A stretch of DNA of 64,000 nucleotides from Bacillota bacterium (GCA_023412005.1 JAEYOE010000010.1:62001-126000); one strand, 5' to 3'; shown: positions 22,888-31,942, numbered from the stretch's first letter. Notes: generated by a model not told the origin, from the letters alone. Made by a program: numbers and translations.

Positions 22888-23280
22888 ATGGACATCCTGA
22901 AAGATGAAGTCATGAAAATCGTCAGCGAGAAACAACTCAGCTCTGTGATGGATACCAAGCAATGGCGGGCACTGCAGGATGCAGTGAGAACCTTGCCTTT
23001 TCCGCCTCCCTACCAGCTGAAATGTGTTAACGTTAAAGCGCCGAAGCCCGAAGTGTTTGATCATGACATGTGGTATTGGGGTGACTGGAGCGACGAAGCC
23101 CTGACACCTTTTTATGCGATTGAATGGATATGCGTCAGACCCACATATAAGAAGCACCGCGGCCGATTGATCGGCGACGCGCTGATTGACGAGACTAGCG
23201 AGTTTGTATCCGCGCTGGACAGGCATGCGATTCCGTACATAACATATAACGGCGCTTATTTCATATACGGTTACAGATAA
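22888..23280 (+). CDS. DUF6678-like protein
   Basis: A 130-residue soluble protein. The segments SVMDTKQWRALQDAV, PFPPPYQLKC, WYWGDWSDEALTPFYAIEWI and the C-terminal HAIPYITYNGAYFIYGY fit a family I know as DUF6678, whose members often sit singly near toxin or surface-protein loci and may be immunity-like. I assign this from memory of motif layout. The start is ATG 22888 with AAAGGG nine bases upstream; an ATG at 22822 has no ribosome site. No partner toxin is seen. Confidence 0.6.
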   Translation: MDILKDEVMKIVSEKQLSSVMDTKQWRALQDAVRTLPFPPPYQLKCVNVKAPKPEVFDHDMWYWGDWSDEALTPFYAIEWICVRPTYKKHRGRLIGDALIDETSEFVSALDRHAIPYITYNGAYFIYGYR

Positions 23281-23310
23281 TTCACTTTGAGATGATGATA
23301 CAGAAACGAG

Positions 23311-23345
23311 GCCAAAGAAGAGACATCTTCCTTGGCTTTATTGTT
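23311..23345 (+). terminator. Terminator of the DUF6678-like gene
   Basis: CCAAAGAAGA and TCTTCCTTGG pair with one mismatch around GACA, followed by TTTATTGTTT, 30 bases after the stop codon. Confidence 0.75.
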
Positions 23346-23414
23346 TAAAGAATACCCGTGTCATAACCCGTCATTGCTAATGGAAAGCAACCACTTTTGC
23401 CGTCCAGTTCACTG

Positions 23415-23513
23415 TGTTGTGAGAAGCGAAGCGACGACTACGCAATAGATCAGGATCTGTTGTGATAGAGTCTTTTGCACTCCGTAGTCACTTCGTTACA
23501 CTCGTTCATTACG
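23415..23513. repeat. 99-bp palindromic element, copy 2 (inverted)
   Basis: This is the reverse complement of the element at 16095-16193 with scattered differences, for example GAGAAGCGAAGCGACGACTA near its start and CACTCCGTAGTCACTTCG near its end. The spacer 23346-23722 contains it plus further degenerate palindromes (CACTTCGTAGTCGAC near 23640) and no gene. Confidence 0.75.
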
Positions 23514-23722
23514 GCGGTGGAAAGAATCACCTCAACCGTGGCTTTTCATTTACTGTGGTGCGTTAGCGCATGAAGTTTCCAATGAGCGTAACGAATGAGG
23601 AATCCTCCTCTGCAAAGCGCTTCTCATGGGATTTCAGTCCACTTCGTAGTCGACCGGCTCGAATGACCTAACAGTATTTGTCGACAACCTGAGCTTTTCC
23701 TTCATGGAGAAGCCTCAATGTA

Positions 23723-25180
23723 TCACCTGTCAAACCCGCCCGTCAGATACCGCTCCATTGTATCAGCCTTAGGCAAGGCCTGCCCGAAGGGGCTTGGTAC
23801 ATCGGGAACCGCAAAAAACGGCTTCAGCTGCCGCCGCGAGCACCAGTAACGCAGCGCATCCGGGCTGTGCGTTAAGTCGTGCGGCTGCGTTGCCGCGTCT
23901 CCGGGGCGCAGTGTATCGTGCCGCAGCAGCGGCAAACAGCGCAGCAGCGGCGTGCATGTGGAGAAAAACACCATCTGCGGCTCCTTATTGTCGCACCGCA
24001 AATACTCCTTCACGTTAAGCCAGCCGTCAATACGGCTGCTGCCTGCCTTCACGAGCGGCACACCGCACCCCGCGAATATCTCGGCGGCGCTTCGCCCCGT
24101 ATCCTGCCGCCTGTTCCAAAGGTCCGGCGGTGCGATATAATCCTCCGGTGTTTCTCCCTGCGCGCCGAGTATCGCGGCCGCCGCCTGCGACACCGTCAGA
24201 TTGGGTATCTCAATGCTGCGAATGCAGTAGGCTCGACCACCCGGGCTCACCGCAAACCACAGCACCGCTAGCATATCCAGCCCATAATCGAGCGCGGCGC
24301 TGATGCGCCATCCCTCAGGCACGTCAAACGGCGCACATACATGCTTCTCTTCGCAGAATTCGGTAAAAAATTGGCCCGCAAACACGTTCCAGTCGCCGTC
24401 CAGCCACGCGCGCCTCAACCCCGGCTCCAGGCTTTCGAGCTGCCGAACATAGTCTGCGCTCTGTTTCGCAAGCTCCTTTTTGACCGCAAGGGTTTCGCCG
24501 TTCTTAATCTTTCTTTGTTCACTCAGCGCTTTTTGATATCCCTCGTCCGCTTCAAACAACGGCGCGTTGTCCCATACGCGCGCCTGAACAAACGTGTAGT
24601 CGGCTGCGTTTTCACCACGTCTGAAGTCACGGTCAATGAACAGCCGCTTTACCCAAGCGTGACCAACCCCTCCCGGATTGCATGTTAAGTATATGCGTTT
24701 AGGAAAACCTCCCGTTCCGCGCACACACGCGCACAGCCAGCCGAATTGATATTCCGTCAGCTGAGTTGCCTCATCCAAAAACACGATGTCGTATTCCTGC
24801 CCCTGATACTGCAGCACATCATCCTCATCGTTGCAGTAACCAAGCTTGATTCTCGAACCCCAAGGGAACACAAAGGCTTTATCGTTTTCCTGATATTTCG
24901 GCCGCAAATACTCCGGAAACCGCGCATAAGCCACGCGAAGCTGTTTGGTATGGTTTTCGTGCAGCTGCGGGAACGACCGCCGTACAATCAGCATCTGTAT
25001 GCCCGGATACTCAAACGCGAGATATGTCGCTTTTGTTCGTATCGCGTGCGACTTGCCGCCGCCCTTCGCGCCGCCATACCCCACAAACCTCGTTTTCGCC
25101 TGCAGAAAATCTTTCTGCTTAACCGTCGGTTTTCCGAACGTTTTTAAGAGCAGCTCCTCAACACTTTCTTCTTTTCTCAT
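23723..25180 (-). CDS. Phage-type terminase large subunit, isolated
   Basis: A 485-residue DNA-packaging motor. The N-terminal ATPase has Walker A as GYGGAKGGGKSHAIRTKATY near residue 35 and Walker B as YDIVFLDEATQLTEYQF near 130; CNPGGVGHAWVKRLF near 165 is the coupling motif. The C-terminal half has ISAALDYGLDMLAVLWF (first nuclease Asp) and LTHSPDALRYWC (last Asp), so the nuclease also appears intact. A GGGGG ribosome site is 4 bases upstream of ATG 25180. No portal, capsid or tail genes follow; it is 10 kb from the prophage and likely a remnant or a co-opted pair. Confidence 0.9.
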   Translation of the reverse strand: MRKEESVEELLLKTFGKPTVKQKDFLQAKTRFVGYGGAKGGGKSHAIRTKATYLAFEYPGIQMLIVRRSFPQLHENHTKQLRVAYARFPEYLRPKYQENDKAFVFPWGSRIKLGYCNDEDDVLQYQGQEYDIVFLDEATQLTEYQFGWLCACVRGTGGFPKRIYLTCNPGGVGHAWVKRLFIDRDFRRGENAADYTFVQARVWDNAPLFEADEGYQKALSEQRKIKNGETLAVKKELAKQSADYVRQLESLEPGLRRAWLDGDWNVFAGQFFTEFCEEKHVCAPFDVPEGWRISAALDYGLDMLAVLWFAVSPGGRAYCIRSIEIPNLTVSQAAAAILGAQGETPEDYIAPPDLWNRRQDTGRSAAEIFAGCGVPLVKAGSSRIDGWLNVKEYLRCDNKEPQMVFFSTCTPLLRCLPLLRHDTLRPGDAATQPHDLTHSPDALRYWCSRRQLKPFFAVPDVPSPFGQALPKADTMERYLTGGFDR

Positions 25181-25216
25181 GAATCCCCCACAGGAGCTGT
25201 TTTGCCATCAGCCCCG

Positions 25217-25247
25217 AAAAAAAACGCCCGACGATTTTCGTCCGGCG
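25217..25247 (-). terminator. Terminator after the ferredoxin gene
   Basis: CGCCGGACGA and TCGTCGGGCG pair with one mismatch around AAA on the minus strand, followed by TTTTTTTT. It isolates the ferredoxin transcript from the terminase large subunit gene. Confidence 0.88.
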
Positions 25248-25265
25248 CATGATTCTTTAATCACT

Positions 25266-25457
25266 TCAACCTTCTATACTGATGACACTGACGGGACACC
25301 CTTCTGCCGCCTCATTCGCAGAATCCTCGGCTTCCTTGGGTATCTCATCCACATAGGCTTCGGCCAAACCGTCATCGGCCATCCTGAAAACTTCGGAACA
25401 AGTCTCTGCACATAGCTCGCAAGAAATGCAACCGTCTCTGTCTATAATCGCTTTCAT
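25266..25457 (-). CDS. Ferredoxin, single [4Fe-4S] cluster
   Basis: A 63-residue electron carrier. CISCELCAETCSEVF near residue 10 and CPVSVISI near 54 give the C-x2-C-x2/3-C...C-P set for one [4Fe-4S] cluster, as in Thermotoga/Bacillus-type monocluster ferredoxins. AGGAGG is 7 bases before ATG 25457. Its own terminator lies downstream. It is not obviously related to the terminase genes on either side, and may be a host gene around which phage genes were placed, or the reverse. Confidence 0.92.
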   Translation of the reverse strand: MKAIIDRDGCISCELCAETCSEVFRMADDGLAEAYVDEIPKEAEDSANEAAEGCPVSVISIEG

Positions 25458-25530
25458 TGTAATCCTCCTTCATGGTAAATTACGTACTATTTCTGATATT
25501 GTACCCCAATGATTACCGCTTATGCAAACG

Positions 25531-25983
25531 TTACTTCGCGTATTTCTTGAGTTTTCCGAGATCGAATTGCGGTGCTGCACAACCAGATGCGCCTTCACTC
25601 AGCGCCCCTGAGGCTTCCAGCTGTTTCAAATCCATCGATGATGGCTTATCGCGTTCTTCCCAATACCGCTGGATGTGCAGCATCGCCATTTCAATGCTGC
25701 GGCCAAGGTCCTCATTTGGGTCCACGGCGGTTTCGCGTGCGTCCGCTTCATTCACAAACCCATCGCGCCACAGTGTAAGCCGGCTGCGTGTGATTCCAAG
25801 AGCAATGCAAAGGCCCGATATACTGTACTTGCCCGACTCGGCGGCTTCTTTAAGATAATGATCAATACGCTGTCTGATCAACTCCATATCGATTGACCAT
25901 CCGCTCTGTGCCAACACAGCATATTCAAAATCCCTCTGATCATTGCTCTGCAAGCCGCTGATACGCCGTCTTCTTTTCGCCAT
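25531..25983 (-). CDS. Terminase small subunit-like protein
   Basis: A 150-residue protein. IDHYLKEAAESGKYSISGLC followed by IALGITRSRLTLWRDGFVNE is the helix-turn-helix found in small terminase subunits of Firmicute phages, which bind packaging sites. GAGGGG lies 7 bases before ATG 25983. The matching large subunit is 350 bases downstream, with a ferredoxin gene in between. The N-terminus is basic (AKRRRRISG). Confidence 0.72.
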   Translation of the reverse strand: MAKRRRRISGLQSNDQRDFEYAVLAQSGWSIDMELIRQRIDHYLKEAAESGKYSISGLCIALGITRSRLTLWRDGFVNEADARETAVDPNEDLGRSIEMAMLHIQRYWEERDKPSSMDLKQLEASGALSEGASGCAAPQFDLGKLKKYAK

Positions 25984-26209
25984 TCGTTGTCCCCTCTTTT
26001 CTTTTATCTCTGCTTTTAAAGTGTGTTTGAATCTTATCGCGTTTCAGCCCTCAAAACTGCTCAAATGTGTTAAAAATAATAAAGATACATTTATGTTTGA
26101 CTGTCTGAATATTGGTGGATATATGCATAAAGTTAAGTAATTCGGTCAAGTGCATTTGATGTCTGAAATAAAATGTCTCAAACCGTTTGATTAATATCAG
26201 GAGGATTTT

Positions 26210-27856
26210 ATGAATTGTACTCAGTGTGGTTCCCCGTTATCCGAGGGTTCCCTATTCTGTCAGGCCTGCGGTTCGCCGGTTAAGGAGCAACCGCCGGTGC
26301 AGCCCGCACAGGCTCCCCCGCCTGCAGCGCCCGCGCAGCCACAGCCCATCTATCAGCAGCCCCCCACGCAGCCATATGCACAGCAGCCATATGCACAGCA
26401 GCCGTACGCGCCGCCGTATACCGGCGCACCGCAGACTAAGAAAAAGAGAACCGGCTTGATTATCGGTATTATTGCCGGTGCCGTTGTGCTGATTGGTGCC
26501 GTCGTGGCGCTGTATCTGTTCGTTTTTGCAGGCACGCCGCTCACCGGACAATGGTATTGCGACGAATGCGGGCGGGTCCTTGTTTTCAGCGACAATAACA
26601 CAGTGACCGGTTACGCCCTCACAGGAAATGAAGACGCCACCTATACTTACGACAAAGGCAAAGGCAAAGGTGTGCTCACCGCAAACGATACGGAACTATC
26701 GTTCAAAGTGGATAAAAACGAGCTTGTCTTTACCGACGACTTCATCGACGAAGGTTCGACCTTTGTGAAAGTTGATGAAAAGAAAGAGATTGAAGAGCTC
26801 GTGCTCAATGCGTTGCAAGGCCTATGGAGCAGCGAGGAGATCGGCGAGGTGCTGGAGTTTAAAAACGGCAAAATCAAAGCCTTCTCCACTTCCGGAGATT
26901 TTGAAGGCACATATGATTATGACATCGAGAAAGGCAATGGCAGCCTTACCGTCAACGACAAAGAGTTTGAATTTTCTGCCGATTATAACGCGCTCAGCAT
27001 AACGGGTATCGGCAACTATGTGAAAGCCGATAAGAAGCTTGATATCAAAGCGTTTGTGGCTGAGCATGCGATGCCGATTGCCGGGATGTGGTATGATGCC
27101 TCGGGCACCTACGGCACAATTGAGTTCTACACAGACGGCACCGCACAGATTACCATGCTGGATATGAATGTTGCCGCGACGTACACCTTCGATGCCGCTG
27201 CGGGAACCGGCACGCTGACGTCCGAAACCGCCGGGCAGACATCCGAGATGACACTGAAGGATGGCAAGATCGAGATCGACGGCATCACCTATACGCGCGA
27301 TGTTGTCGCGCAGGCAAACGCCAGCGCGGCTTCGTCTGTTGCCGGAACATGGTATGAAACAACCGGATCTCTTGGTTCTGTAACATTCTACGAGGACGGA
27401 AGCTTGGCTGTTGACAGCAACGGCATGTTTGTATACGGAACCTATACCTTCAATGTGGCTGATGGCTCCGGGCAAATGGAACTAGAGGAAGAAGGCTCAA
27501 CAAATACATATACCTTTAGCTGCGACGGAATCACGCTGCAAATTGAAGGCTCAAGCTATACGCGAGACTATGTCGAATCGGTCTCTGCCCCGGCCATCAC
27601 CGGCATTTGGTACGACATAACGGGTGAATCCGGAACGGTGACGTTATACGATGACGGCACGTGCTTGTTCGACTGCTACGGCACCGTTCTTACAGGCACT
27701 TATACTTTCGACGATACGGCGGGAACCGGATCGCTGACGATTGATGACCCGTCCGATCCGCTATACGCCAAATTGACGCTCGATCAAGGCTATTTGTATC
27801 TGGATACGATACAGTATACGCGAGATTTCGTACAGCAGGCCGATTATTCAAATTAA
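26210..27856 (+). CDS. Zinc-ribbon membrane protein with five extracellular repeats
   Basis: A 548-residue protein. Residues 1-25 are a zinc ribbon (CTQCGSPLSEGSLFCQACGS), 26-80 a Pro/Gln/Tyr-rich linker, 82-108 a membrane helix (GLIIGIIAGAVVLIGAVVAL), and the rest five repeats of about 80-90 residues starting near 111, 202, 290, 377 and 463. Each repeat follows G-x-W-Y...V-x-F-Y-x-D-G...Y-T-F-D...G-x-G-x-L-T...Y-T-R-D and should form a small beta-barrel or sandwich. The three C-terminal ones are most alike. AGGAGG precedes ATG 26210. The ribbon would be cytoplasmic and the repeats outside. Function unknown. Confidence 0.75.
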   Translation: MNCTQCGSPLSEGSLFCQACGSPVKEQPPVQPAQAPPPAAPAQPQPIYQQPPTQPYAQQPYAQQPYAPPYTGAPQTKKKRTGLIIGIIAGAVVLIGAVVALYLFVFAGTPLTGQWYCDECGRVLVFSDNNTVTGYALTGNEDATYTYDKGKGKGVLTANDTELSFKVDKNELVFTDDFIDEGSTFVKVDEKKEIEELVLNALQGLWSSEEIGEVLEFKNGKIKAFSTSGDFEGTYDYDIEKGNGSLTVNDKEFEFSADYNALSITGIGNYVKADKKLDIKAFVAEHAMPIAGMWYDASGTYGTIEFYTDGTAQITMLDMNVAATYTFDAAAGTGTLTSETAGQTSEMTLKDGKIEIDGITYTRDVVAQANASAASSVAGTWYETTGSLGSVTFYEDGSLAVDSNGMFVYGTYTFNVADGSGQMELEEEGSTNTYTFSCDGITLQIEGSSYTRDYVESVSAPAITGIWYDITGESGTVTLYDDGTCLFDCYGTVLTGTYTFDDTAGTGSLTIDDPSDPLYAKLTLDQGYLYLDTIQYTRDFVQQADYSN

Positions 27857-27880
27857 TCTTGTTGGGTTTAACAAGTACAA

Positions 27881-27909
27881 AGCGGCGCAAAAATCGCGCC
27901 GCTTTTTTG
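27881..27909 (+). terminator. Rho-independent terminator
   Basis: AGCGGCGC and GCGCCGCT pair perfectly around AAAAATC, followed by TTTTT, 25 bases after the repeat-protein stop. Confidence 0.92.
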
Positions 27910-28987
27910 TATAGCTAAGGCAAGTGCTGCGCAAACTAAACGCAAGAGGTGGTGAAGTCAATGTTCTCGCAACATGAACTTACCTTCTTCGAAAGAAACC
28001 TGGAATTCAGAGCTGCGTTCTTTAGTCCAGGTGACTGACAGCGGGCAGGCGACAAGCCTGCCCTTTGTGTTGATCGGCATCCCATGTTTAAAGCGTTTTG
28101 CCATGGGATACTTCGACAAGCTCAGTATGACAACTGCGTTGTCTTTTAATCTGTATCATTAGGCTCCTTTTGAAAGGAGCTGTCAGCGTAAGCTGACTGA
28201 GGATTGAGAGTCTTAACCCTAGAAACGTAGGGGCGACCTCCGTGTCGCCCGCATGCTGCCAATATAAAGAGGACGGCTATACGTGAAGCATGACCGCAGC
28301 ATATGAAATACGCAATCCTCCGTCACATCGATATTTGCAGCGAGCGGTCTTGACCGTTCATTGGGCGTCTGATAGACGCCCCTACAGAAGATGACACGCC
28401 GCAAACCGCAATCCTCCGTCACGCTGGCGCGTGTTCATTCTTTCGACAGTATCAATTATCCCTCGAATTGTAGGGGCGACCCCCGTGTCGCCCGCATGCT
28501 GCCGATAAAAAGAGGACGGCTATACGCGAAGCATGGCCGCAGCATATGAAATACGCAATCCTCCGTCACATCGAAATTTGCAGCAAACGGTCTTGACCGT
28601 TCATTGGGCGTCTGATAGACGCCCCTACAGAAGATGACGCGCCGCAAACCGCAATCCTCCGCCACGCTGAGCGTGATCGGTATCCCATGTTTAAAGCGTT
28701 TAGCCGCGGGTTCCCGATCCACTTCGTAGTCGACAAGCTCGGGATGACAACTTCGTTGTCCGCGTAACCGGCTCTTTATCAGCTTTGCTGAATGAGGATT
28801 AAAAATCTTATTCCTCGAACTGTAGGGGCGACCCCCGTGTCGCCCGCATATTAAGCAGGCGTCTAACCACCCCTGCCGATTGAAATTAAATTTTCAAACC
28901 TTCATTGCTGCGTATGCATAAAAAACAAACAGCCCCGTCACTAAGGACGAGGCCGCTTGCGAAAATATGAAAATTGTTGGTCGCTTA
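27910..28987. repeat. Gene-free block of mosaic repeats
   Basis: About 1.1 kb without a gene. Unit A (GATCGGCATCCCATG ... GACAACTGCGTTGTC, 28069-28142) recurs at 28675-28760. Unit B (CTCCTTTTGAAAGGAG plus GTCAGC-GTAA-GCTGAC, 28161-28205) recurs in decayed form near 28772-28801. Unit C (GTAGGGGCGACC ... CACGCTGGCG, about 28228-28430) recurs almost unchanged at 28470-28672 and partially at 28821-28850. The order is A-B-C-C-A-B-C. No transposase is present. Confidence 0.85.
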
Positions 28988-30484
28988 TTAGGTTGTTTGT
29001 CTGAACCTAGCCTTCAAGTCCTGATACAGCCCCGAGTAGTTCTTGAACACCTTGTTGTATATCTCCACGTTCTCCGGAATCGGCTGCGTCACCGTCTCCA
29101 CGGAGAGCATTTCCGCCGCGTGCTCAATGCTCTTCCAAAGGCCCGCACCCACACCGGCAACCACCGCCGCGCCGTAAGCGCCGCCCTCGGCCGCGCCGAT
29201 CAGCGTCTTCACAGGCAGCCCCATGATATCCGCCTGAATCTGCCGCCAAATCGCGCTCTTGGCTGCACCGCCTGACGACACCACATCCGCCGGTTTCATG
29301 CCGGGCTTAGACGATAGAATCAGCTCATAAATCTCGCGCAGGCCGAACGTGACGCCTTCCATAACCGCACGTGCCATATCGCCCCTGTTGCTCGTAACCG
29401 ACAAGCCGTAAAACACGCCTCTGGCGTACGGATCCGGATGCGGAGCGCGCTCGCCCGTCAGATACGGCAGGAATATCACGCCGTTGGAACCGGCAGGGCT
29501 TTGTGCCGCCGCCGCGTCGATCAGCTTAAACGAATCGTTCTCGTGGAACGTGTTTTTAAACCACTCCATCGAGCCGCCGGACGAAAGCTGGCACCCGAAC
29601 GCCTGCCATTTGGTTTTGTGGTTGTTGCAGAAAAACTGCACCTTGCCGCCTGCGTTCTTTCCGAAGCCGTCAAGTGCCATCGATACAACGCCGGATGTGC
29701 CGATGATAAATCCGATGGTGCCTTCCTTTACAATACCCATGCCGGTCGTCTGAATCACAGCGTCGCCGCCGCCTGCATACGCCGTCAGCCCTTCGGGCAG
29801 CCCGGTCAGCTCAGCAGCCTGCTTGGTGATGGTGCCCGCCGCTTCGTCAGATTCGAACACCTCGGGGAACACCGCTTTGTTAAGCCCCAAAATGCCAATC
29901 AGATTGTCGCTCCAGATGCGTTTTCCCACATCAAAAAGCCCCGTGCCCGACGCGTCTGAAACTTCGGTGGCCATGCGCCCAGTCATCAGGTAACGGATAT
30001 AGTCCTTCGGCATCATAAAATGCCGCATTTTCGCGTAGTTGTCCGGTTCATTCTTTTTGAGCCAAACGATCTTGCCGCCCGTGAAGCCGGTCAGCATCGT
30101 GTTGTTCGTGTAACTCAGCAGCCCCTCAAGGCCGCCCGCCGCTGCGATGATTTCCTCGCATTCCTTTTCGGTGCGCTGGTCGTTCCAGAGTATGGCGGGG
30201 CGAATCACATTGTGATTCTCGTCCAGCGCCACCAGGCCGTGCATCTGCCCGGAGTACGACACGCCCGCGATGTCGCTGGCGCTCACGCCGCTTTGCTCCA
30301 CCGCCGCTTTCATCGCCGCGCATGTGCCCGCCCACCAATCAGCCGGGTCCTGCTCCGACCAGCCGGCTTTTGGCGTGCTCACCGGATAGGTGCGCGTCTG
30401 CGAGGCCGCCACATGGCCGTCTTCTCCCACGATGATGCATTTCACTCCCGATGTACCGACATCGATACCGGCAACATATTTCAT
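28988..30484 (-). CDS. xylB: Xylulokinase (FGGY family)
   Basis: A 498-residue sugar kinase that phosphorylates D-xylulose for entry into the pentose phosphate pathway. The N-terminus AGIDVGTSGVKCIIVGEDG carries the first phosphate loop, SGQMHGLVALDE near residue 75 is the xylulokinase substrate motif with MHG, and SGGAAKSAIWRQIQADIMGL plus EGGAYGAAVVAGVG form the FGGY signature region. GGAG lies 7 bases upstream of ATG 30484. No xylose isomerase or xylose transporter is adjacent, so the gene acts alone here; a related FGGY substrate remains possible. Confidence 0.92.
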   Translation of the reverse strand: MKYVAGIDVGTSGVKCIIVGEDGHVAASQTRTYPVSTPKAGWSEQDPADWWAGTCAAMKAAVEQSGVSASDIAGVSYSGQMHGLVALDENHNVIRPAILWNDQRTEKECEEIIAAAGGLEGLLSYTNNTMLTGFTGGKIVWLKKNEPDNYAKMRHFMMPKDYIRYLMTGRMATEVSDASGTGLFDVGKRIWSDNLIGILGLNKAVFPEVFESDEAAGTITKQAAELTGLPEGLTAYAGGGDAVIQTTGMGIVKEGTIGFIIGTSGVVSMALDGFGKNAGGKVQFFCNNHKTKWQAFGCQLSSGGSMEWFKNTFHENDSFKLIDAAAAQSPAGSNGVIFLPYLTGERAPHPDPYARGVFYGLSVTSNRGDMARAVMEGVTFGLREIYELILSSKPGMKPADVVSSGGAAKSAIWRQIQADIMGLPVKTLIGAAEGGAYGAAVVAGVGAGLWKSIEHAAEMLSVETVTQPIPENVEIYNKVFKNYSGLYQDLKARFRQTT

Positions 30485-30618
30485 ATGCTTTCTCCTTTAC
30501 AGAAATAATTCCAAAGGTTATCAACATAATATTATACAAAAGCTTATTATTTCACAATGTACATTCGCATGATAAACCAGTAATTTTTTAATCATTATTG
30601 CCAGTTGCTATGCTGCTG

Positions 30619-30646
30619 TTGACAAAATATCTCGCGAGAGTATACT
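30619..30646 (+). promoter_or_regulatory. Promoter with palindromic operator
   Basis: TTGACA (30619-30624) and TATACT (30641-30646), 16 bases apart, lie 30 bases before the lipoprotein start. The spacer contains the perfect palindrome TCTCGCGAGA (30630-30639), a likely operator for an unidentified regulator. Confidence 0.82.
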
Positions 30647-30675
30647 GTCTTTAACATAAACGAGAGGCAAAAGAG

Positions 30676-31230
30676 ATGAACAAAACCACTTTACTTATTT
30701 TATCTATGACGGTCTTAATGTCTTTATTGAGTGCATGTGCGGTTCCGGCAAGTGTGACGGTTGATCCGGCTGCCACCGAAAGCGCCGTGTCGCATTCGCC
30801 CGCTCCCGCACAAACGTCAGCGGCTCCGTCGGGTTCCGCTGCTGTTTCGGAAGAAATTCCGAGCATTGCCGAAGATACGAAAACATATTTGCTGAACGGG
30901 CAGTATGAGAAGCCCGAAGCGGACAAGCTGCATTGGACGCAGGAATTCTTAGATCAGGCCGATATTGACACCGTATACAAAGAATATCTGTCGGGCGGCG
31001 GAAAAGCCGGTGACGTATTAAGCTTTGCGGAATACCTTACCGATAACGCGCCTATACCGGAAAACTGGAAAGAGCTTTTTGAGGCGAATCTTAAAAGCGA
31101 GTACAGCGTGACACCCAGCCGTTATGAAGCCTTGGAGGATGGATTCTATCAGGTTTTCACCGTTGATGAAGAAGGCAATGAAATATCTTATGTGGCTGTG
31201 AACCCGAGAACCGGGTATTTCCACGGCTGA
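30676..31230 (+). CDS. Lipoprotein of unknown function
   Basis: A 184-residue exported protein. The signal peptide ends with the lipobox LLSAC (Cys at about residue 20), then comes a Ser/Ala/Pro-rich linker of about 45 residues and a C-terminal domain of about 110 residues (QEFLDQADIDTVYKEYLSGG, ENWKELFEANLKSEYSVTPS, then a VFTVDEEGNEISYVAVNPRTG hairpin). I do not recognise the domain. It stands alone under a strong, apparently regulated promoter. Confidence 0.75.
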   Translation: MNKTTLLILSMTVLMSLLSACAVPASVTVDPAATESAVSHSPAPAQTSAAPSGSAAVSEEIPSIAEDTKTYLLNGQYEKPEADKLHWTQEFLDQADIDTVYKEYLSGGGKAGDVLSFAEYLTDNAPIPENWKELFEANLKSEYSVTPSRYEALEDGFYQVFTVDEEGNEISYVAVNPRTGYFHG

Positions 31231-31353
31231 AGCCACAAGTTAGCCCTGCATACCGGAGGAGATTTCGCATAAGATTAATCGTAAAAGCTATGATAACAGA
31301 TAGATTCTGTGATAGAATAAAGGAAATAAATTCATCCGATAAGGAGCATGTTT

Positions 31354-31899
31354 ATGAAACAAGCGTTGCTGTTGGTTGATATTCAGAACGAATACTTTGA
31401 GGGCGGAAAAAGGACGCTGCATGAACCGCTTAAGGCGCTTGGCAATGCCGAGCTGGTGCTGAAAAGATTCCGCGAAGCCGGAGCACCCGTTATCCATGTT
31501 CAGCATATAAACAACAATCCAGGTGCAACGAGCTTTCTGCCGGGTACGGATGGCGTGAACATTCATGAGAGGCTGACGCCGCTGAAGTGCGAGCCCGTTG
31601 TGGTGAAGCATGAGCCGAGCAGCTTTTATAACACGGATTTGCTTGAGATACTGCATTGGCGGGAGATCACTGAGCTGGTGGTGTGCGGTATGATGAGCCA
31701 TATGTGCATTGACACCACGGTGCGGGCGTGCAAGGATCACAGGTTAAATGTCACGCTGCTGGAAGATGCCTGCACAACGATGGATTTGGCGTTTGCTGGC
31801 GAGGTGATTCCGGCACAGACGGTGCACAAAGCTTTTATGGCGGCGCTGGATGGGATGTTTGCACGGGTGATAACAACGGAGGAATACTTGGCGGAGTAA
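31354..31899 (+). CDS. Isochorismatase-family cysteine hydrolase
   Basis: A 181-residue enzyme with the family's catalytic triad: Asp in ALLLVDIQNEYFEGG, Lys in VVVKHEPSSFYNTDL, and Cys in VVCGMMSHMCIDTTVRACKD. Members cleave isochorismate, nicotinamide, peroxyureidoacrylate and similar amides; the relaxed active-site loops do not show which. AAGGAG is 7 bases upstream of ATG 31354; the ATG six bases earlier is too close to it. A GC-rich terminator follows. Confidence 0.9.
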   Translation: MKQALLLVDIQNEYFEGGKRTLHEPLKALGNAELVLKRFREAGAPVIHVQHINNNPGATSFLPGTDGVNIHERLTPLKCEPVVVKHEPSSFYNTDLLEILHWREITELVVCGMMSHMCIDTTVRACKDHRLNVTLLEDACTTMDLAFAGEVIPAQTVHKAFMAALDGMFARVITTEEYLAE

Positions 31900-31915
31900 G
31901 ATAAGATGATACGGG

Positions 31916-31942
31916 GGCGCGGCGACAGGCCGCGCCTTTTTT
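31916..31942 (+). terminator. Rho-independent terminator
   Basis: GGCGCGGC pairs with GCCGCGCC around GACAG and is followed by TTTTTT, 17 bases after the isochorismatase-family gene. Confidence 0.92.

Noticed and set aside
28219..28722. Two similar minus-strand frames with related protein sequences
   Set aside because: They are translations of duplicated intergenic repeat unit C, have no ribosome sites and no known protein similarity that I recognise.
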